In this document: in pieces, positions 9,134 to 19,488 of the stretch | Layout of the letters: each line of letters starts with the position of its first letter | How positions within the stretch are numbered: position 1 is the first letter of the stretch | From: Chrysophaeum taylorii | Lineage: Eukaryota; Sar; Pelagophyceae; Pelagomonadales; Pelagomonadaceae | Length of the DNA: 52,013 nucleotides | NCBI GenBank assembly: GCA_029834535.1 | Contig: JAQMWT010000473.1 | Location: 1 to 52,013 of the forward strand | Reading direction: 5' to 3' | Notes under the pieces: generated by a model | Seen by the model: the letters and a program-made list of their open reading frames with translations, nothing else | Told to the model about the DNA's origin: nothing | Database searches by the model: none | Position numbers and translations under genes: made by a program

Positions 9134-11022
9134 ATCCCCACCGATGTCCCTGGCACAGCTTGCTTCACCTTCTCTTCGGTGACGATGCCTATGCTGACGG
9201 ACAGCGGACCCACCGCAGCTATGGTAGCAGCTAGTACGCGACAGAACGTACAACCGCCTCAATTCTCGTACGAGTCTGAGCCAGTTGACTCCGTCGAACA
9301 TCTCCCTTTTGCGGACCAAGCGGAGGATGAGATCGCTCTCGATGAGATAGCGAAAGAACAAGCTGAGGATGAAACATGCAAGCGCATCAGACGAAAGCTC
9401 GACTCTGAACAGAAAGATCAAGACGAGCAGTCATCCGTACCATATGAGGTTGATGACAACGTGTTGTATAAGGTCGATGATTCAGATTCCCAACGTCTTA
9501 TTGTGGTCCCTCCGTCTATGCGAAAGCGTGTGATCGCCATGCATCACCGAGGATTGTTCGGAGCCCATGTAGGACGAGACTCCACAGCGAATCAAATCTT
9601 AGAAGGGTATTGGTGGCCAAGCGTCTCATCATCCGTTAATGAGTTCGTCCATGCCTGCATTATTTGCCAGAAGATTCGATCCACTATGCCTAGGCGCCAT
9701 GGCTTGCTCTGTCAACCGAATCGCGTCGGAGACTGCTATGTCCCAGGTATGGATTTGATTGGACCTCTGCGAGGCGCTGACCTGTACACGTACATACTCG
9801 CAATGTACGATGCAGCATCACATTTCTTGAAATTAGCTCTGATCAACACAAAACATGACTATTCGATTTTGAACGCGCTTGTGGACAAGATTTTATTTGA
9901 GGGATGTCTCCCACGGTGCATATTCACGGATAATGGAAATGAGTTCGCGAATAGGTTATTTCGCACGTTTGTTCGTCAATTCAACGTACGTTATCGTACT
10001 ACCCTTCCGTATCACCCTCAGAATAATCATACTGAGCGTGTCAATCGATTCATCAAAGCCTTCTTGCGAGCTGCGATCGATGAACAGCGTCAGCCAGGCT
10101 GGTCGAATTTCCTCCCATATGTGTCATTCATGTACAATATGATGTACATTCCGGGAACGAAGATTTTACGTTTCATGATGCGTACTGGCAAGCAGCCCCT
10201 GTTACCACCCGATTACAATCTTTTGAATGAACAGCGTGATCTACCGCAATCACGTCATCAGATTTTGGTGGACTTTAAGAACAAATTTGAATTTTATAGT
10301 CGACTCGTTACACGAGCTCACCAAAAGCACAGGATAGTCAAAAACTCAACTATGATGCCCACCAAACTGACATCCAGTTTCCCCCAGGTGATTATGTTCT
10401 GCGTTTCGTGCCTAAGACACGCCACAAGCTACGGTCCATTTGGCGCGGACCTTACATGGCTACTAGAAAGATCTCTCCCGTCGTTTATGAAATTCAAGAC
10501 GTCAACGACGATGATGCTGAATTGGTTGTAGTATCTGTACAACAGATTGTGCCTTTGAAAGTGCCAACCATCGACACTTCTCCAGCCCCTCTGCATTTAC
10601 CCTCGGACCGCGACCGGTTCAAACATGGTAAGTTCGTGATTTTCAGGGTGAAAGGACGATCCAGCGCGTGGAAGAAGCGTATCTATGTTGCCGAAGTCTA
10701 CGAAGAATATGACCACGACAATGATACAGTTGCGCTTCACTACTATACCGATTTGGGACCGCGCGATGATCCTCGCGTCTTTGATCCTACTAAGCCTCTG
10801 GCTGAGCGACGCTTAAGACCAGAATACAAAGATCCTGACGGAGGTAGCTTCACACGCCTACGACCAAACATGGAGGGCAGTGAACCCTGTGTGACTGATT
10901 TTCGCCCGGATGAAATCGATGTTCTCGTCACTAACTTCGGTCTCCACAGCAACAAATTTCCTGCTGATGTAGCTGAACGAGCTTATCGTACCATTCGTGA
11001 GCGTGACCTTCGTCACCCTTGA
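9134..11022 (+). pseudogene. pol: Element A integrase and C-terminal domain, broken by a frameshift
   Basis: The integrase has a zinc-binding HHCC unit (MHHRGLFGAHVGRD then CIICQK). The catalytic DDE triad lies in MDLIGPLRG, FTDNGNEFANR and HTERVNRFIKAF. The frame opened at 9179 ends out of phase at 10531. The true continuation is in the next phase from about 10385 (MPKTRHKLRSIWRGPY, a GPY/F-like module) to TGA at 11020. The final 150 residues form a separate domain seen in all copies: GKFVIFRVKG, then KRIYVAEVYEEYDHDNDTVA with LHYYTDLG. It resembles an SH3/Tudor-like barrel in pattern and is not a classical chromodomain. Its role is unknown; targeting of integration is a guess. Confidence 0.8.
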
Positions 11023-11044
11023 CGTCGAGGACGACTTCATCTCA

Positions 11045-11057
11045 AGTAGGGGGCTCC
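11045..11057 (+). other. Element A polypurine tract
   Basis: AGTAGGGGGCTCC directly precedes the 3' LTR (TGTGGCAG). B5 has a similar tract, AGGGGAGTCC, before its LTR. This is the expected plus-strand primer of reverse transcription. Confidence 0.6.
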
Positions 11058-11387
11058 TGTGGCAGTAACGCCCATTTCCCCCACTTGCCTGCCTGCCACC
11101 TGACTTACCCTGATTGTTGCTCTGGTATTGACCTTGCATTTATGGGGGGGTGTCATCTTGACACCTTCACCTGCGCTTCCACTGGACCCAATGTACCGGG
11201 CATTTGTGTTGCGTTCTTGCTGTCTTCTTGCTATTACCCTCTTTTGATTGTCCGATTTCGAGATGGCGTGAGGTATTGCGCTGAGATCGGGCGTGTGGTG
11301 GTTTCACCCGCGGTTCGGGTTGGGAGAAAGGGCTGTTGAGGCCCCTGGTCCGGCCAGGAGGGGCGGGTACCTGAGAAAACCACTACA
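11058..11387 (+). repeat. Element A 3' LTR
   Basis: 330 bases, TGTGGCAG to CCACTACA, followed by the CCGC target duplication at 11388. Compared with the 5' LTR it has a 6-base insertion near 11290 and scattered substitutions. Confidence 0.9.
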
Positions 11388-11744
11388 CCGCAATCGCCCC
11401 ATCTTGTCGCGAAGGACCCCACGTTCGCGCTCGAGGAAGCGATCATTTCCAACACGCCACAAGCGCATCCACGCATCAACAGCGCGCTTGTACACTTTCT
11501 CTTCGCCATTCCACTCTTTATTATCTTTTTTGGCATCGCGTGCGGCGATTCGCGAACGACGAGGTTCCCAAAACCGAGTTCTCTCAGCAGAAAGGGCCCA
11601 CAGGTAGCCCGTGAGGAGAGGAGCAAATGAATGCAATCTTCTAGAGATCCCGTGCCGCCCTTCGTGCCCCTTGGCGGCGCCGAGTCCGTGTTCTGTTTCG
11701 GAACGTGCTGACTCAGCAACAAAATCCTTCTTTAAACTTCTCAA
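11388..11744 (-). pseudogene. Proximal part of the coiled-coil frame cut by element A
   Basis: Minus-strand open frame with a Trp/Arg-rich helical segment (VYKRAVDAWMRLWRVGNDRF) ending in DRFLERERGVLRDKMGRLR at the edge of element A. After removing the element it continues in phase into 1416-1686. The 11744 end is only where the frame opens; there is no ATG there, so the real start or an exon border is unknown. No family recognised. Confidence 0.4.
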
Positions 11745-11813
11745 AACTTCTCAAAGCTTCTCAAAACTTCTCGATACTTCTCAGAGCTTCTCAATACTTC
11801 TCATATTTTCTAA
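11732..11813 (+). repeat. Short tandem array of a 10-base CTTCTCAAAA-type unit
   Basis: About eight imperfect copies of a 10-base unit (AACTTCTCAA, AGCTTCTCAA, ATACTTCTCA) give a TTC every 10 bases, one helical turn. It is AT-rich against its surroundings. It could be a slipped microsatellite; a promoter role is not supported by a nearby gene. Confidence 0.6.
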
Positions 11814-11979
11814 CTAACTTAACTTCAGACCTCTCCCGAGCATGGGAGCCAGGCCGGACCGACAGGAGCCAGTCCGGAATCTCGGGCCTGTAGACGAGGA
11901 GCGCCGAAAGGTCGGTCGGCGGAGAGTGACCATCAAGCTTGTCGCCATGCGACGAGGAGACCGCGATGTGACTGACAAC

Positions 11980-12103
11980 CAACTCGTCGATAACCTTCCG
12001 TCTTCGCCCCCCGGCCATACCCCGTCCCACTGCGAACGTTCCGGCTGCCAACCGGCCCGCCCGGGAGGCGAATAGGTGCCAACCTACGCCGGGAGGGCGG
12101 ATG
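11980..12103. repeat. Dispersed repeat block, copy 2
   Basis: Second copy of the block at 1060-1212, with a deletion of about 25 bases after CCAACCGGCCCG. No gene seen between 11820 and 12245. Confidence 0.6.
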
Positions 12104-12341
12104 CCCTCGCAAGTCTCATATTTTCAACGGTCAAAATGTCTATCTAGTAAGTAGAATTAGTTAGTTAGTTAGCTACTTTTGGCAATACAATTCATTTTTT
12201 TAGCCTTGCCCTCACATATACCACGACATACGATGTCATCCTTATCCTTACTACTAATCGACAGATGTTTGTCTGTCTGTCTGTTTGTCTGTTTGTTTGT
12301 CCCCCGATTTAGGTTAAGGATCAGGTTGGCCCGCGAGCCAG

Positions 12342-12950
12342 ACAGTGATCCTCCAAGCCGTCTACGGCGACCTCGCCGACTAGTTCCACGACCCGCGGCG
12401 GGTCTTTCGGCGCGCCATTCTCACGCCCCGTCGAAACGATGTTGTCGATGCCGACAACGCGCGCATGACCGCGGCCTTTTTTTCCCGAAGACGAGGCGTC
12501 GGAGTTCTTTTCGGCCGACTAGGTTGGGTCGGAAGACGACGCCTCGCTCTTTACAGTCGAGTTTTCGACTCCCTGACAACCAACGGGATGCTGACTTTGA
12601 TCGCGAGCTTAAAGTCTTCGCAACCTTGACCCGTCGCACGGCCACTGCAACGGTACCAGATACATGATCGATCGTGTCGTTGTCACCGAGGCTTCTCCAA
12701 CCTGTATCCCTTAAGGCCCGCCGACGCCAAACGATCAACAAGAGCCAGGACCAGACGCCCCGCGAGGTCCGCGTCCTCTTGCCCACAAGCCCGTCTTCTG
12801 TCACGTCCAGCTCTACGTGGCTCTCTGTCGATCGGCAACCCCGAGAATATGCTCTTCTGAGTCGACGACTCCACCTTACCCCACACGTGCTGCGCAATAC
12901 CGATAAGCCCCCTCCCGGCGTCTACACGCGCACTGTAGGTGAACTTACTG
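12342..12950 (+). pseudogene. C-terminal Pif1-like helicase fragment (Helitron a)
   Basis: Read in changing frames it gives the signature end of Helitron Rep-helicases: ILTPRRNDVVDADNARM, the acidic FFSAD segment, RNLDPSHGHCNGTRYMIDR, and the TINKSQDQT box of helicase motifs V/VI, then the LYVALSR-type segment in degraded form. A TAG follows FFSAD in all three copies of the window. The Rep nuclease and helicase motifs I-IV are absent. The fragment cannot encode a working enzyme. Confidence 0.7.
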
Positions 12951-13275
12951 GGACCACGTGAACTTACTGGGGTTTGAGATTGGGACTAGGTGAGTATAGT
13001 GACCAGGTGAACTTACTGGGACCAGGTGAGCTTACTGGGGGTTTTAGAGTAAACTGAAAGGTTAGCGGCGTGTGCGGATCGAAGCAGCTTAGATTGGCGG
13101 AGGCGACAGCGACGAGCTCGAAGGAGTGGTGTGAGTACGAGTGGGTTTACGCCGAACTTACTGGGGTTGGAGATTTGGACTAGGTGAACTTACTGACCAG
13201 GTGAACTTACTGGGACCAGGTGAACTTACTGGGGTTAGAGATTGGGACTAGGTGAACTTGCTGGCGAAGTTACTG
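12944..13275 (+). repeat. Helitron 3' minisatellite (GTGAACTTACTGGGACCAG unit)
   Basis: Imperfect repeats of a roughly 19-base unit, GTGAACTTACTGG(GACCAG), are interrupted by a unique stretch (about 13035-13155) that is also conserved in Helitrons b and c. The array ends at the shared 3' border. No coding content. Confidence 0.8.
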
Positions 13276-13565
13276 GCCTGCATTTGTAGATACATACTAA
13301 GCACTACGCACGTCGTGTCCGGGTTTTGCAAATCCGACGCGGTGGTCAGAGCCCTGGACTCCTCGGCCGGTGGCGGGCCGAGCCTAAAGGGTCGCACAGC
13401 GCGTCAAAACGCTGGGACTTCAACGTGAGCTTGCTGCGACCTCCGAAGTCGATCCGGGCGAGTACGTGAACAGTTCTATGGTGGTGGGCTTGAGAGGCGA
13501 GTAGGTGTGTTACTTCGGCTCTTCCATCGCGCGCGCTATCTCGTCCTTCTCCTGCTGCGCCTCCC

Positions 13566-13775
13566 TTACATTTGTGGCGTCGTCCTTGGGTCTGCACTGG
13601 CGAGACGCCGCTCGAAATTCTTGATGAAGCCCGGGACGAGCTCGAGCCCGACAGCAACCTTGTCGACGTGCACGTGCTCGTCGACCTCGCCTCTCTCAAA
13701 GGCGGCGATGACGTCGGTGAATTGTGTCACGACGAAGGCTTTAATGGCGTCGAGTGTCGGCCGGAAGCTTGGCAT
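13566..13775 (-). CDS. Small unrecognised open frame
   Basis: 69 codons from ATG at 13775 (MPSFRPTLDAIKAFVVTQF) with protein-like composition. The frame is open further upstream (QQAEILQHQERAR). It lies between Helitron a and the LTR of B3 and has no partner. It could be an exon or a gene fragment; I do not recognise it. Confidence 0.3.
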   Translation of the reverse strand: MPSFRPTLDAIKAFVVTQFTDVIAAFERGEVDEHVHVDKVAVGLELVPGFIKNFERRLASADPRTTPQM

Positions 13776-13863
13776 GCGAGCGCGCTCCTGATGTTGGAGG
13801 ATCTCGGCTTGCTGTGTTTGCGGTTGCCGAGGATCGATGGTACGAGAGTTCGGTGACGCCAGC

Positions 13864-14100
13864 TGTGGCGGAAACTCCTGCTTCTTAGGGCTTACCCTGC
13901 CTCTTAGGGCTTACCCTGCCTCTAGGGCTTACCCTACTTCCTTCCTTCTGACGTCACTGCCATCTGTATTGGCGACGTAAGTCTATTTCTGTGACATTAC
14001 GTCACTTCCTTTTTCATCACCAAGCGCATCTTTATCATAAACGAACTCCCAGCCTCAAGTTGAGAGGCTTGGCGAGCGAGTTGTGTGTGGCGACGAACGG
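13864..14100 (+). repeat. B3 5' LTR (right border approximate)
   Basis: Begins TGTGGCGG like the LTRs at 38921 and 44289 (minus strand). It holds three tandem copies of TTAGGGCTTACCCTGCCTC-like sequence at 13888-13931. The right border cannot be fixed because no 3' LTR of this copy survives. The following leader to 14667 has only small frames. A segment near 14195-14300 matches the B6 leader (CACGTGGTGGAGGACACGAG). Confidence 0.65.
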
Positions 14101-14667
14101 CCGACCCCCAGCCTGGTGCCGGCCTCGAGCTCAGAGGTCGTCGGTGTCGGCGAAACATCCCTGAGCCGGGTCAGGTGCCGTTTCTACTGCCACACGTGGT
14201 GGAGGACACGAGATTTCGGGCGACTACATCGGTTACTGCGAACGAGTGCCTGCTGTTGCACTACACGGTCTGGACGAGCCGTGCACGCCCTGATCAAGCG
14301 TGCCGAAGCGTTCCCGAACGACCATTCCTACGCGTGAGTATCTCCGCGCACTTTTTTTCGTTTACGCACGTTATCTCTACGATCGTACGAACGTGTATCG
14401 TTACTATTATACTACGCGCTATTATCCGGATTTGTTCGCCGAGAGTGTCCGGCGAAGTGGTGTCGTGAACCACAGGCATCTGAAGTGTGCCAAGCGGGAG
14501 CGGTTTCCACACACGTCTCGACTTTGTTATGGTCGACGTGAGTAAGCACGATTACCTATTGCGGATCGTGTCGTGGGCATTGTTGAGCCCGAATTTGCGC
14601 CGAGTTGAATACGGCGCCTTTACCCTCTTGGAACCGTTCTGCACTCGGTCGACTTGAGCGAACGGCG

Positions 14668-16965
14668 ATGGCGGAGGAGTCAGCTGACGAGCCGACGAAT
14701 CCCCCCCAAGTCCCATACGTCAATTCGAGGACGAGGAGGTTGACAATGGTGAAGAAGCCAGAGGAAGGGATGATGATGATGATGATGATGACGACGGCGA
14801 AGAGCCAAGCTGCCGACCGCCGACCGCCGACGGCGCCGCACCCAGGACCAGCTCCGGCGTTCGGCAGAGGTCATGTTGACGACCAACAAGAGTACGACGC
14901 GACGGCGTACTTTCAAGCAGAGTTGGAAAAGACAACTGCGGCAAGGAAAGCTCTTGACGCCGATTTACTACGGCAGCAGGAGGAAGACGAAGAGCCGCTG
15001 CGCCGGCAAGAAATGGAAGCGATACGAGCAGAACTGCAACGAGAACGAGAGAGGCTGCATGCTCTCCGAGAAGAGTCCAATCGAGGACGTCGCCGCGAGG
15101 CCGAACCCAAGTCCGCAGCTAGGAACGCCGATGAGCCAAGAGGCACGGGTCGAGGCCGTCGAGTTTCGGCGGAACGACCGGCTCGAGATCGTGACGCCGA
15201 CAATCCAGACGTCAGATCCACGCGCAACGACGATGAGGGCAAAGAGACGAATTTCTTCGAGGGTCTATCAGAAGCGTTTGCAACCGACTTCGTTAAAGCC
15301 AACAAGACCTCAGGACGTCGATCGAGCGGTGGACTAAAAACGGATAGCTTCAAGCTGGTTATTGACGGACGTGACCAACATCAGCTCGATCTGGACTCCT
15401 CCGCGGTGATGAATGCGCTATCCGAGGACCATTATTCTCTTGAGAAGCTGCGCTACCTGCTACCGGTTCATCTCCGCGATACGGTGGCACCCATTTTCAG
15501 AGAGCACCTGCAGGAATATGAGAACCTTTGCGAAGAATTGGCACACCCTTCGCAATTTTATCTGCTTTTGGACGCGGACGCGAGGATCATGGATCAGAGG
15601 TTAGACGGATACGTCAATTGAACAAGCAGTACTGCCGACGCATGCTGGGTTATTTTAGATCGACCTGCCGACCTCCGCGTACGCAGGAAGAGCTGCTACG
15701 GAAGTTGAGAGGAGTCTCTCAGAGCTCGGTGCCGAAAAAGAATAGTGAGCGTCATGTCCAGACGTATTCCACGAAGTTCCAAAGCGAAGCTCTTGCCTTT
15801 TGCGCTGCTTCAGGTCGCCGCATTGATGATCTGAGATGCTTGATCATCTGATCCGCGGGCTGGAGTCGGAGGAACTACGAAGGAGATTCCGGAACACGCG
15901 CAGCGGCAACCCGGGACTGTATACGACCTTCACCGAGACGATGGCACTGATACTACGTTTGGAGAACGATCACGTGCTGACGATGGAAGAGAGGGAAGAT
16001 CGAGGGCAAGGACCTCCCCCAAATCCGAATCGGCCGCCTCGAGTGCGTGGACCTAGCGCGATGGACTTCCCAAAAAGGTCCGAAGCAGTCGGGAGATGCA
16101 CCTCCCATAGTATGGACAACCCAGCTGCTTGGTGCGAATTGACGTGCAAGCATCGTGAATTGTTTTTGTCCAGTCACTAGGAAGATGCAAATGGCGAATA
16201 TGTGTGCACTCGCAATCCGGACCCATATTGCGCCATGTGCGCGCGCATCGGAAATGGAGGGCAACCCCTGTCCCGCAAGGAGTGGACTCGTCGCTCTCAA
16301 CGCAATGACGAGCCACCTAATCGACGCCAAAATGAGAACCCGAAGCGCGAGGATCGCAGCAACGCTAACGCGACCAGTGGTTCGGTTGAAGCGTCACTGA
16401 TGAAAAAGTTAATCAACGATTTCAGTGACTTCAAAGAGAATGCGACGTTCTCAAAATCTCGATCTTCGAGTAGGCGGAGTAGTCGCAGCCCCCGGGGGCG
16501 TGATCGCAGCCCTCTTAAACGCCGTTCCCGCGATGCAGAGGACAGGCGCAGTGATAGCTCCGATGCCAGTCGCTATTTGGAAGACTCGGGCCATTCGAGT
16601 GCCACATTCGCATTTCGGACGTCTTCAGATACGGCACTGCCGTGTGGTGTGATTTTCTACCCGAACGAGCTCACCCGATCCAGCCCACCCACCAAAATCA
16701 CCACAGGCACTGCGACCGTGGGTCGCCTCCCTCACCAGCAGGTTCAGAAGGCCTCCGATGTTGGTACCGTTCGTTGGGCTCCTACTCAGGTTATTGCCGA
16801 GTTAACAGGTGACGAACTGGAAGTTGCATTGAGATCCGCCGAGGGCCAGTCTCTTCTCAGCGCCCCGCGTTACTGGACCGACAGCTCGGACTCCGATTAC
16901 GAGTCTCTGGATCTTAGCGCCCAAGACCCCGTTCTGTGAAGCAACATGATTCGTCGTGCGACACT
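14668..16965 (+). pseudogene. gag: B3 gag, 5' part, with frameshifts and a stop
   Basis: Probable start is the ATG at 14668 (MAEESADEPTNPP). An acidic, coiled-coil N-terminal half contains ATG-repeat Met residues (about residues 34-40) and a basic RGR region. The conserved Gag core follows (FKLVIDGRDQHQLDLDSS; LRYLLPVHLRDTVAPIF) and matches B2 closely. Frame changes occur near 15600 and 15835, and an in-frame TAG at 16178 sits where B2 has Asp. A Cys/His cluster (CELTCKHRE, then CTRNPDPYCAMC) and an SR-rich segment follow. A TGA at 16937 precedes the insertion at 16971. Confidence 0.8.
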
Positions 16966-16970
16966 TTTGT

Positions 16971-17177
16971 TAGAGGTGGAAGATTTCATTTTCGCCATGA
17001 CCCCCCACAACCCCCCTCTCTATATCGCTAACACACTACGTACACGCTCAAGAAGCCCGTCACCTGATACTGTCAAGTGCTGTCCCTGCGTCGAAGGAGA
17101 CAGGACGCACAGAGGACAAGCACTTCTACCACTGCGACAAGGACTCCGCCAAGGTGACATCAAATTTTCTGTCTCTA
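16971..17177 (+). repeat. 5' LTR of the non-autonomous element
   Basis: 207 bases, TAGAGGTGGAAGATTTC to TTCTGTCTCTA. Contains ACGCTCAAGAAGCCCGTC and GTCCCTGCGTCGAAGGAGAC, which recur in the 3' copy. Confidence 0.85.
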
Positions 17178-17343
17178 GGTTTGGGCCCTTCTCACAGTAG
17201 CGGAGTCCTTTAATCTCGCGTTACTCGGAGACAATCGCTAGTTCGACGTCCCGACCTCGACAGGCTATCGAAGTTCACTTCGACGCCACCCCCCCAACTC
17301 AAGTCAAGCCAAGATCCCAACCACGTCATCATCATCGCCCAAG

Positions 17344-18795
17344 ATGTCTCGCGGCAACCAAGATATGCGACGAGAACTCGAACAACTGAAGCAAGATCAC
17401 GATGACCTGAAGCAAGATCACGCTCGATATATCGATGACCTGAAGCAAGATCACGCTCGAACTATCGATCAACTGAAGCAAGATCACGCCACCCACGCCG
17501 ACGCACTTCGGCAGCTGCAGAACCAGCTCGCCGCTCTTACCGGCGGAACCCCTCCTGCACCCGCCCCAGCGAGTACACCTTCACCCACCACCCCGGACCC
17601 CACCCCCAGCTCGTTCACAAGTCAAAACCCACAGATCCCAACCACGTCCCGCGACTCGCCGCACAAGATGTCGCGCACGCAAGACCTTGCAAGACCCGCA
17701 ACAAGCGATCGCACCACTAGAAGACGATTTCGCCGCCGACCATGCCGCCGACGACGCCGATCTCGACGACGACGACGAAGCAGATCTCGACGACGATCAA
17801 CTCGACGCAATCGCCGCGAACTAGAAGCCCACCTCTATCTGTCTAAGCAGCTATACAAGCAGCTACAAACCCCACTGCAGTTCGAAGCTGCCGCAGCCGC
17901 CAACCGAGCCATGCTTCAGCAGCTATACCAGCAGGAGGACAAACAGTACGCCGCCATTTACAGCAGAACCTCCCCTCCGACCGTCCCGCTAGCTCCTCCA
18001 ACTATAGCCGCCGCTTCTGCACCATCAACACCCCTGACCATTCCGGTCACACCACCCAAAGCCACGACCACCCCGGTCACCACGCCGACCGTCCCGATCG
18101 TCCCACCGACCATCCCGGTCGTCACCCCAACCACAACCCCACCTTCGTCTGCCTCTCCAGGCACCACCCCATCCCCATCACCTTGTTCGCTTTCATCGAC
18201 ACCACCACCACTCCACACTCAAGTCCCCATCTCCGACACCACTGCCATTATTACCCCGGTACATGGCACACTCCTCTCCGAAGACCAACGCCTCCACCCG
18301 CGCAATTACGCCACGTATGGTTGTGACGGCCCTGGCAACTTCTCCGACAATACCACCCTTTCTCCCTCCTCTATGAACCCCGAAGTTCTCTACCACGCAT
18401 TGATCGCAACTCAAACCGCACTCGCCCGCGCCAACGCCCGCCTTGACGCCGAAGCCCGTGCTCACGACGAAACCAAATCTGATCTCGCCCAAGCAAAAGC
18501 TCATCTTTCCGCCCAAGAAGCCTCCTTCGCGATCCTCCACGACACCCAACGAGCCCAAGACGCTGTTCTTCAGCAAATCCTCAACTCCCTTCCACCGCCT
18601 ATCCACCCGGATGCTCCTCGTATCACCCCCCACACCTACTCCATCTACGGTTACGACCCTGGTACACCCCCATGCACCGACACCATATCCCCACCGGCAC
18701 CACAGCCGCAAGTTGTTCCTTCACCGCCTACCCCTTTTCGCTCCCGCACCCACTGTCGCTCCGACTCTCCCTTCAGCCCCACGTTCCTCTTCTGA
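17344..18795 (+). CDS. Coiled-coil and Pro/Thr-rich protein of the non-autonomous LTR element
   Basis: 483 codons from ATG (MSRGNQDMRRELEQL). Residues 10-70 form a coiled coil built on four to five copies of LKQDHA, produced by direct repeats of GAAGCAAGATCACG at 17389-17490. A basic RRRRSR-rich stretch follows at about 125-160. A long Pro/Thr/Ser-rich segment lies at 205-290, then a second helical segment (NARLDAEARAHDETKSDLAQ) near 365-420. No zinc knuckle or enzyme motif is visible. It may be a Gag-like structural protein of the parasite element. Strong C-rich strand bias keeps other frames open too, so the 3' end is uncertain. Confidence 0.5.
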   Translation: MSRGNQDMRRELEQLKQDHDDLKQDHARYIDDLKQDHARTIDQLKQDHATHADALRQLQNQLAALTGGTPPAPAPASTPSPTTPDPTPSSFTSQNPQIPTTSRDSPHKMSRTQDLARPATSDRTTRRRFRRRPCRRRRRSRRRRRSRSRRRSTRRNRRELEAHLYLSKQLYKQLQTPLQFEAAAAANRAMLQQLYQQEDKQYAAIYSRTSPPTVPLAPPTIAAASAPSTPLTIPVTPPKATTTPVTTPTVPIVPPTIPVVTPTTTPPSSASPGTTPSPSPCSLSSTPPPLHTQVPISDTTAIITPVHGTLLSEDQRLHPRNYATYGCDGPGNFSDNTTLSPSSMNPEVLYHALIATQTALARANARLDAEARAHDETKSDLAQAKAHLSAQEASFAILHDTQRAQDAVLQQILNSLPPPIHPDAPRITPHTYSIYGYDPGTPPCTDTISPPAPQPQVVPSPPTPFRSRTHCRSDSPFSPTFLF

Positions 18796-19267
18796 GGGCG
18801 TCACTCCCCTCAACCTCTCTCACGACCCACCCCTCTTCACCTTTCCCGGCCCCGGACCGGACTCCTCACACCATCTCATTTCTCCCGCACACGACATTCC
18901 TTTCCCCAAGTCCCCTCCCGACCGCATTCCTTCGCCTCCGCCATGTCACCCACCTCCATCTTACGCCGACTCCCCACTCAAACATACCCTCTTCCCACAC
19001 AACGGACCCGGCCCCCGTACCACCTACACCCCTCAAGGCCTTCTTCTAGCCGAATCCACCCCCAACACCTCACCACCCGCATCACCCACCCCCCATGAAT
19101 CAAACTTTCGGCCTCATCCCGCCACTTTGGACGACTCCGTCGCCCGCCACCACACCCACTTCTCACGACCGCAACCTCTTCGGCTACTTCCCCGCCGTCC
19201 GCTCTTTTCCTTCTTCGACCTTCCTTGCTCCAGAGCTCCACTCTCCCGAGTTCGCTCTGTGAGGGCG

Positions 19268-19483
19268 TAGAGGTGGGAAATTTCATTTTCGCCATGACCC
19301 CCCCCCACCACCACCCCCCCCCTCTCTATATCGCCAACACACTAAGTCCACGCTCAAGAAGCCCGTCGCCTGATACGGTCAAGTGCCGTCCCTGCGTCGA
19401 AGGAGACAGGACGCACAGAGGACCAGCACTTCTACCACTGCGACAAGGACTCCGCCCAGGTGACATCAAATTTTCTGCCTCTA
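19268..19483 (+). repeat. 3' LTR of the non-autonomous element
   Basis: 216 bases, TAGAGGTGGGAAATTTC to TTCTGCCTCTA, preceded by the purine-rich GTGAGGGCG and followed by the TTTGT duplication. It has a longer C-run near 19300 than the 5' copy. Confidence 0.85.
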
Positions 19484-19488
19484 TTTGT

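Larger units (their letters stand above)
1687..11387 (+). mobile_element. Element A: gypsy-like LTR retrotransposon carrying a DNA methyltransferase
   Basis: A complete 9.7-kb element with LTRs at both ends and a 4-base CCGC duplication at 1683-1686 and 11388-11391. The order is leader, gag, protease, C5-cytosine methyltransferase, reverse transcriptase, RNase H, integrase and a C-terminal domain. Integrase after RT places it with Ty3/gypsy. The two LTRs differ at about a dozen sites plus a 6-base indel, so the insertion is fairly young. Pol nevertheless has two in-frame stops (7623, 9131) and frameshifts near 8200, 8885 and 10370, so this copy cannot make a full pol. The stop at 5082 is treated separately as possibly functional. 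Confidence 0.92.
12246..13287 (+). mobile_element. Helitron a: 3' remnant with helicase end and terminal minisatellite
   Basis: Shares its left border (CCTTACTACTAAT) and right border (GGCCTGCATTTGT) with Helitron b at 21922-23929, but lacks about 1 kb of internal repeat sequence. It contains the C-terminal part of a Pif1-like helicase and then a run of GTGAACTTACTGG repeats. The 3' end is not a textbook CTRR, so a Helentron or divergent Helitron is possible. Assignment rests on the helicase homology and the common ends of three copies. Confidence 0.65.
16971..19483 (+). mobile_element. Non-autonomous LTR element inserted in B3 gag
   Basis: A 2513-base insertion with direct terminal repeats at 16971-17177 and 19268-19483. 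The repeats start TAGAGG and end CTCTA (inverted ends), not TG...CA. A perfect 5-base duplication TTTGT lies at 16966-16970 and 19484-19488. The interior has no RT, integrase or protease, only a coiled-coil and Pro-rich frame. It fits a non-autonomous LTR retrotransposon moved by another element's enzymes. Confidence 0.8.

Noticed and set aside
12421..12897. Arg-rich minus-strand protein
   Set aside because: It is the antisense shadow of the Helitron helicase fragment, which matches a known family on the plus strand.
13320..13400. tRNA gene
   Set aside because: A GGGTTTTGCAAATCC arm-like piece is present but no complete cloverleaf with acceptor and anticodon arms could be built on either strand.
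18443..19270. Second protein in the non-autonomous LTR element
   Set aside because: Pro/Ser/His-rich frame overlapping the coiled-coil ORF. Strong C-rich bias keeps all plus frames open here, so this is a composition effect or a shifted tail.
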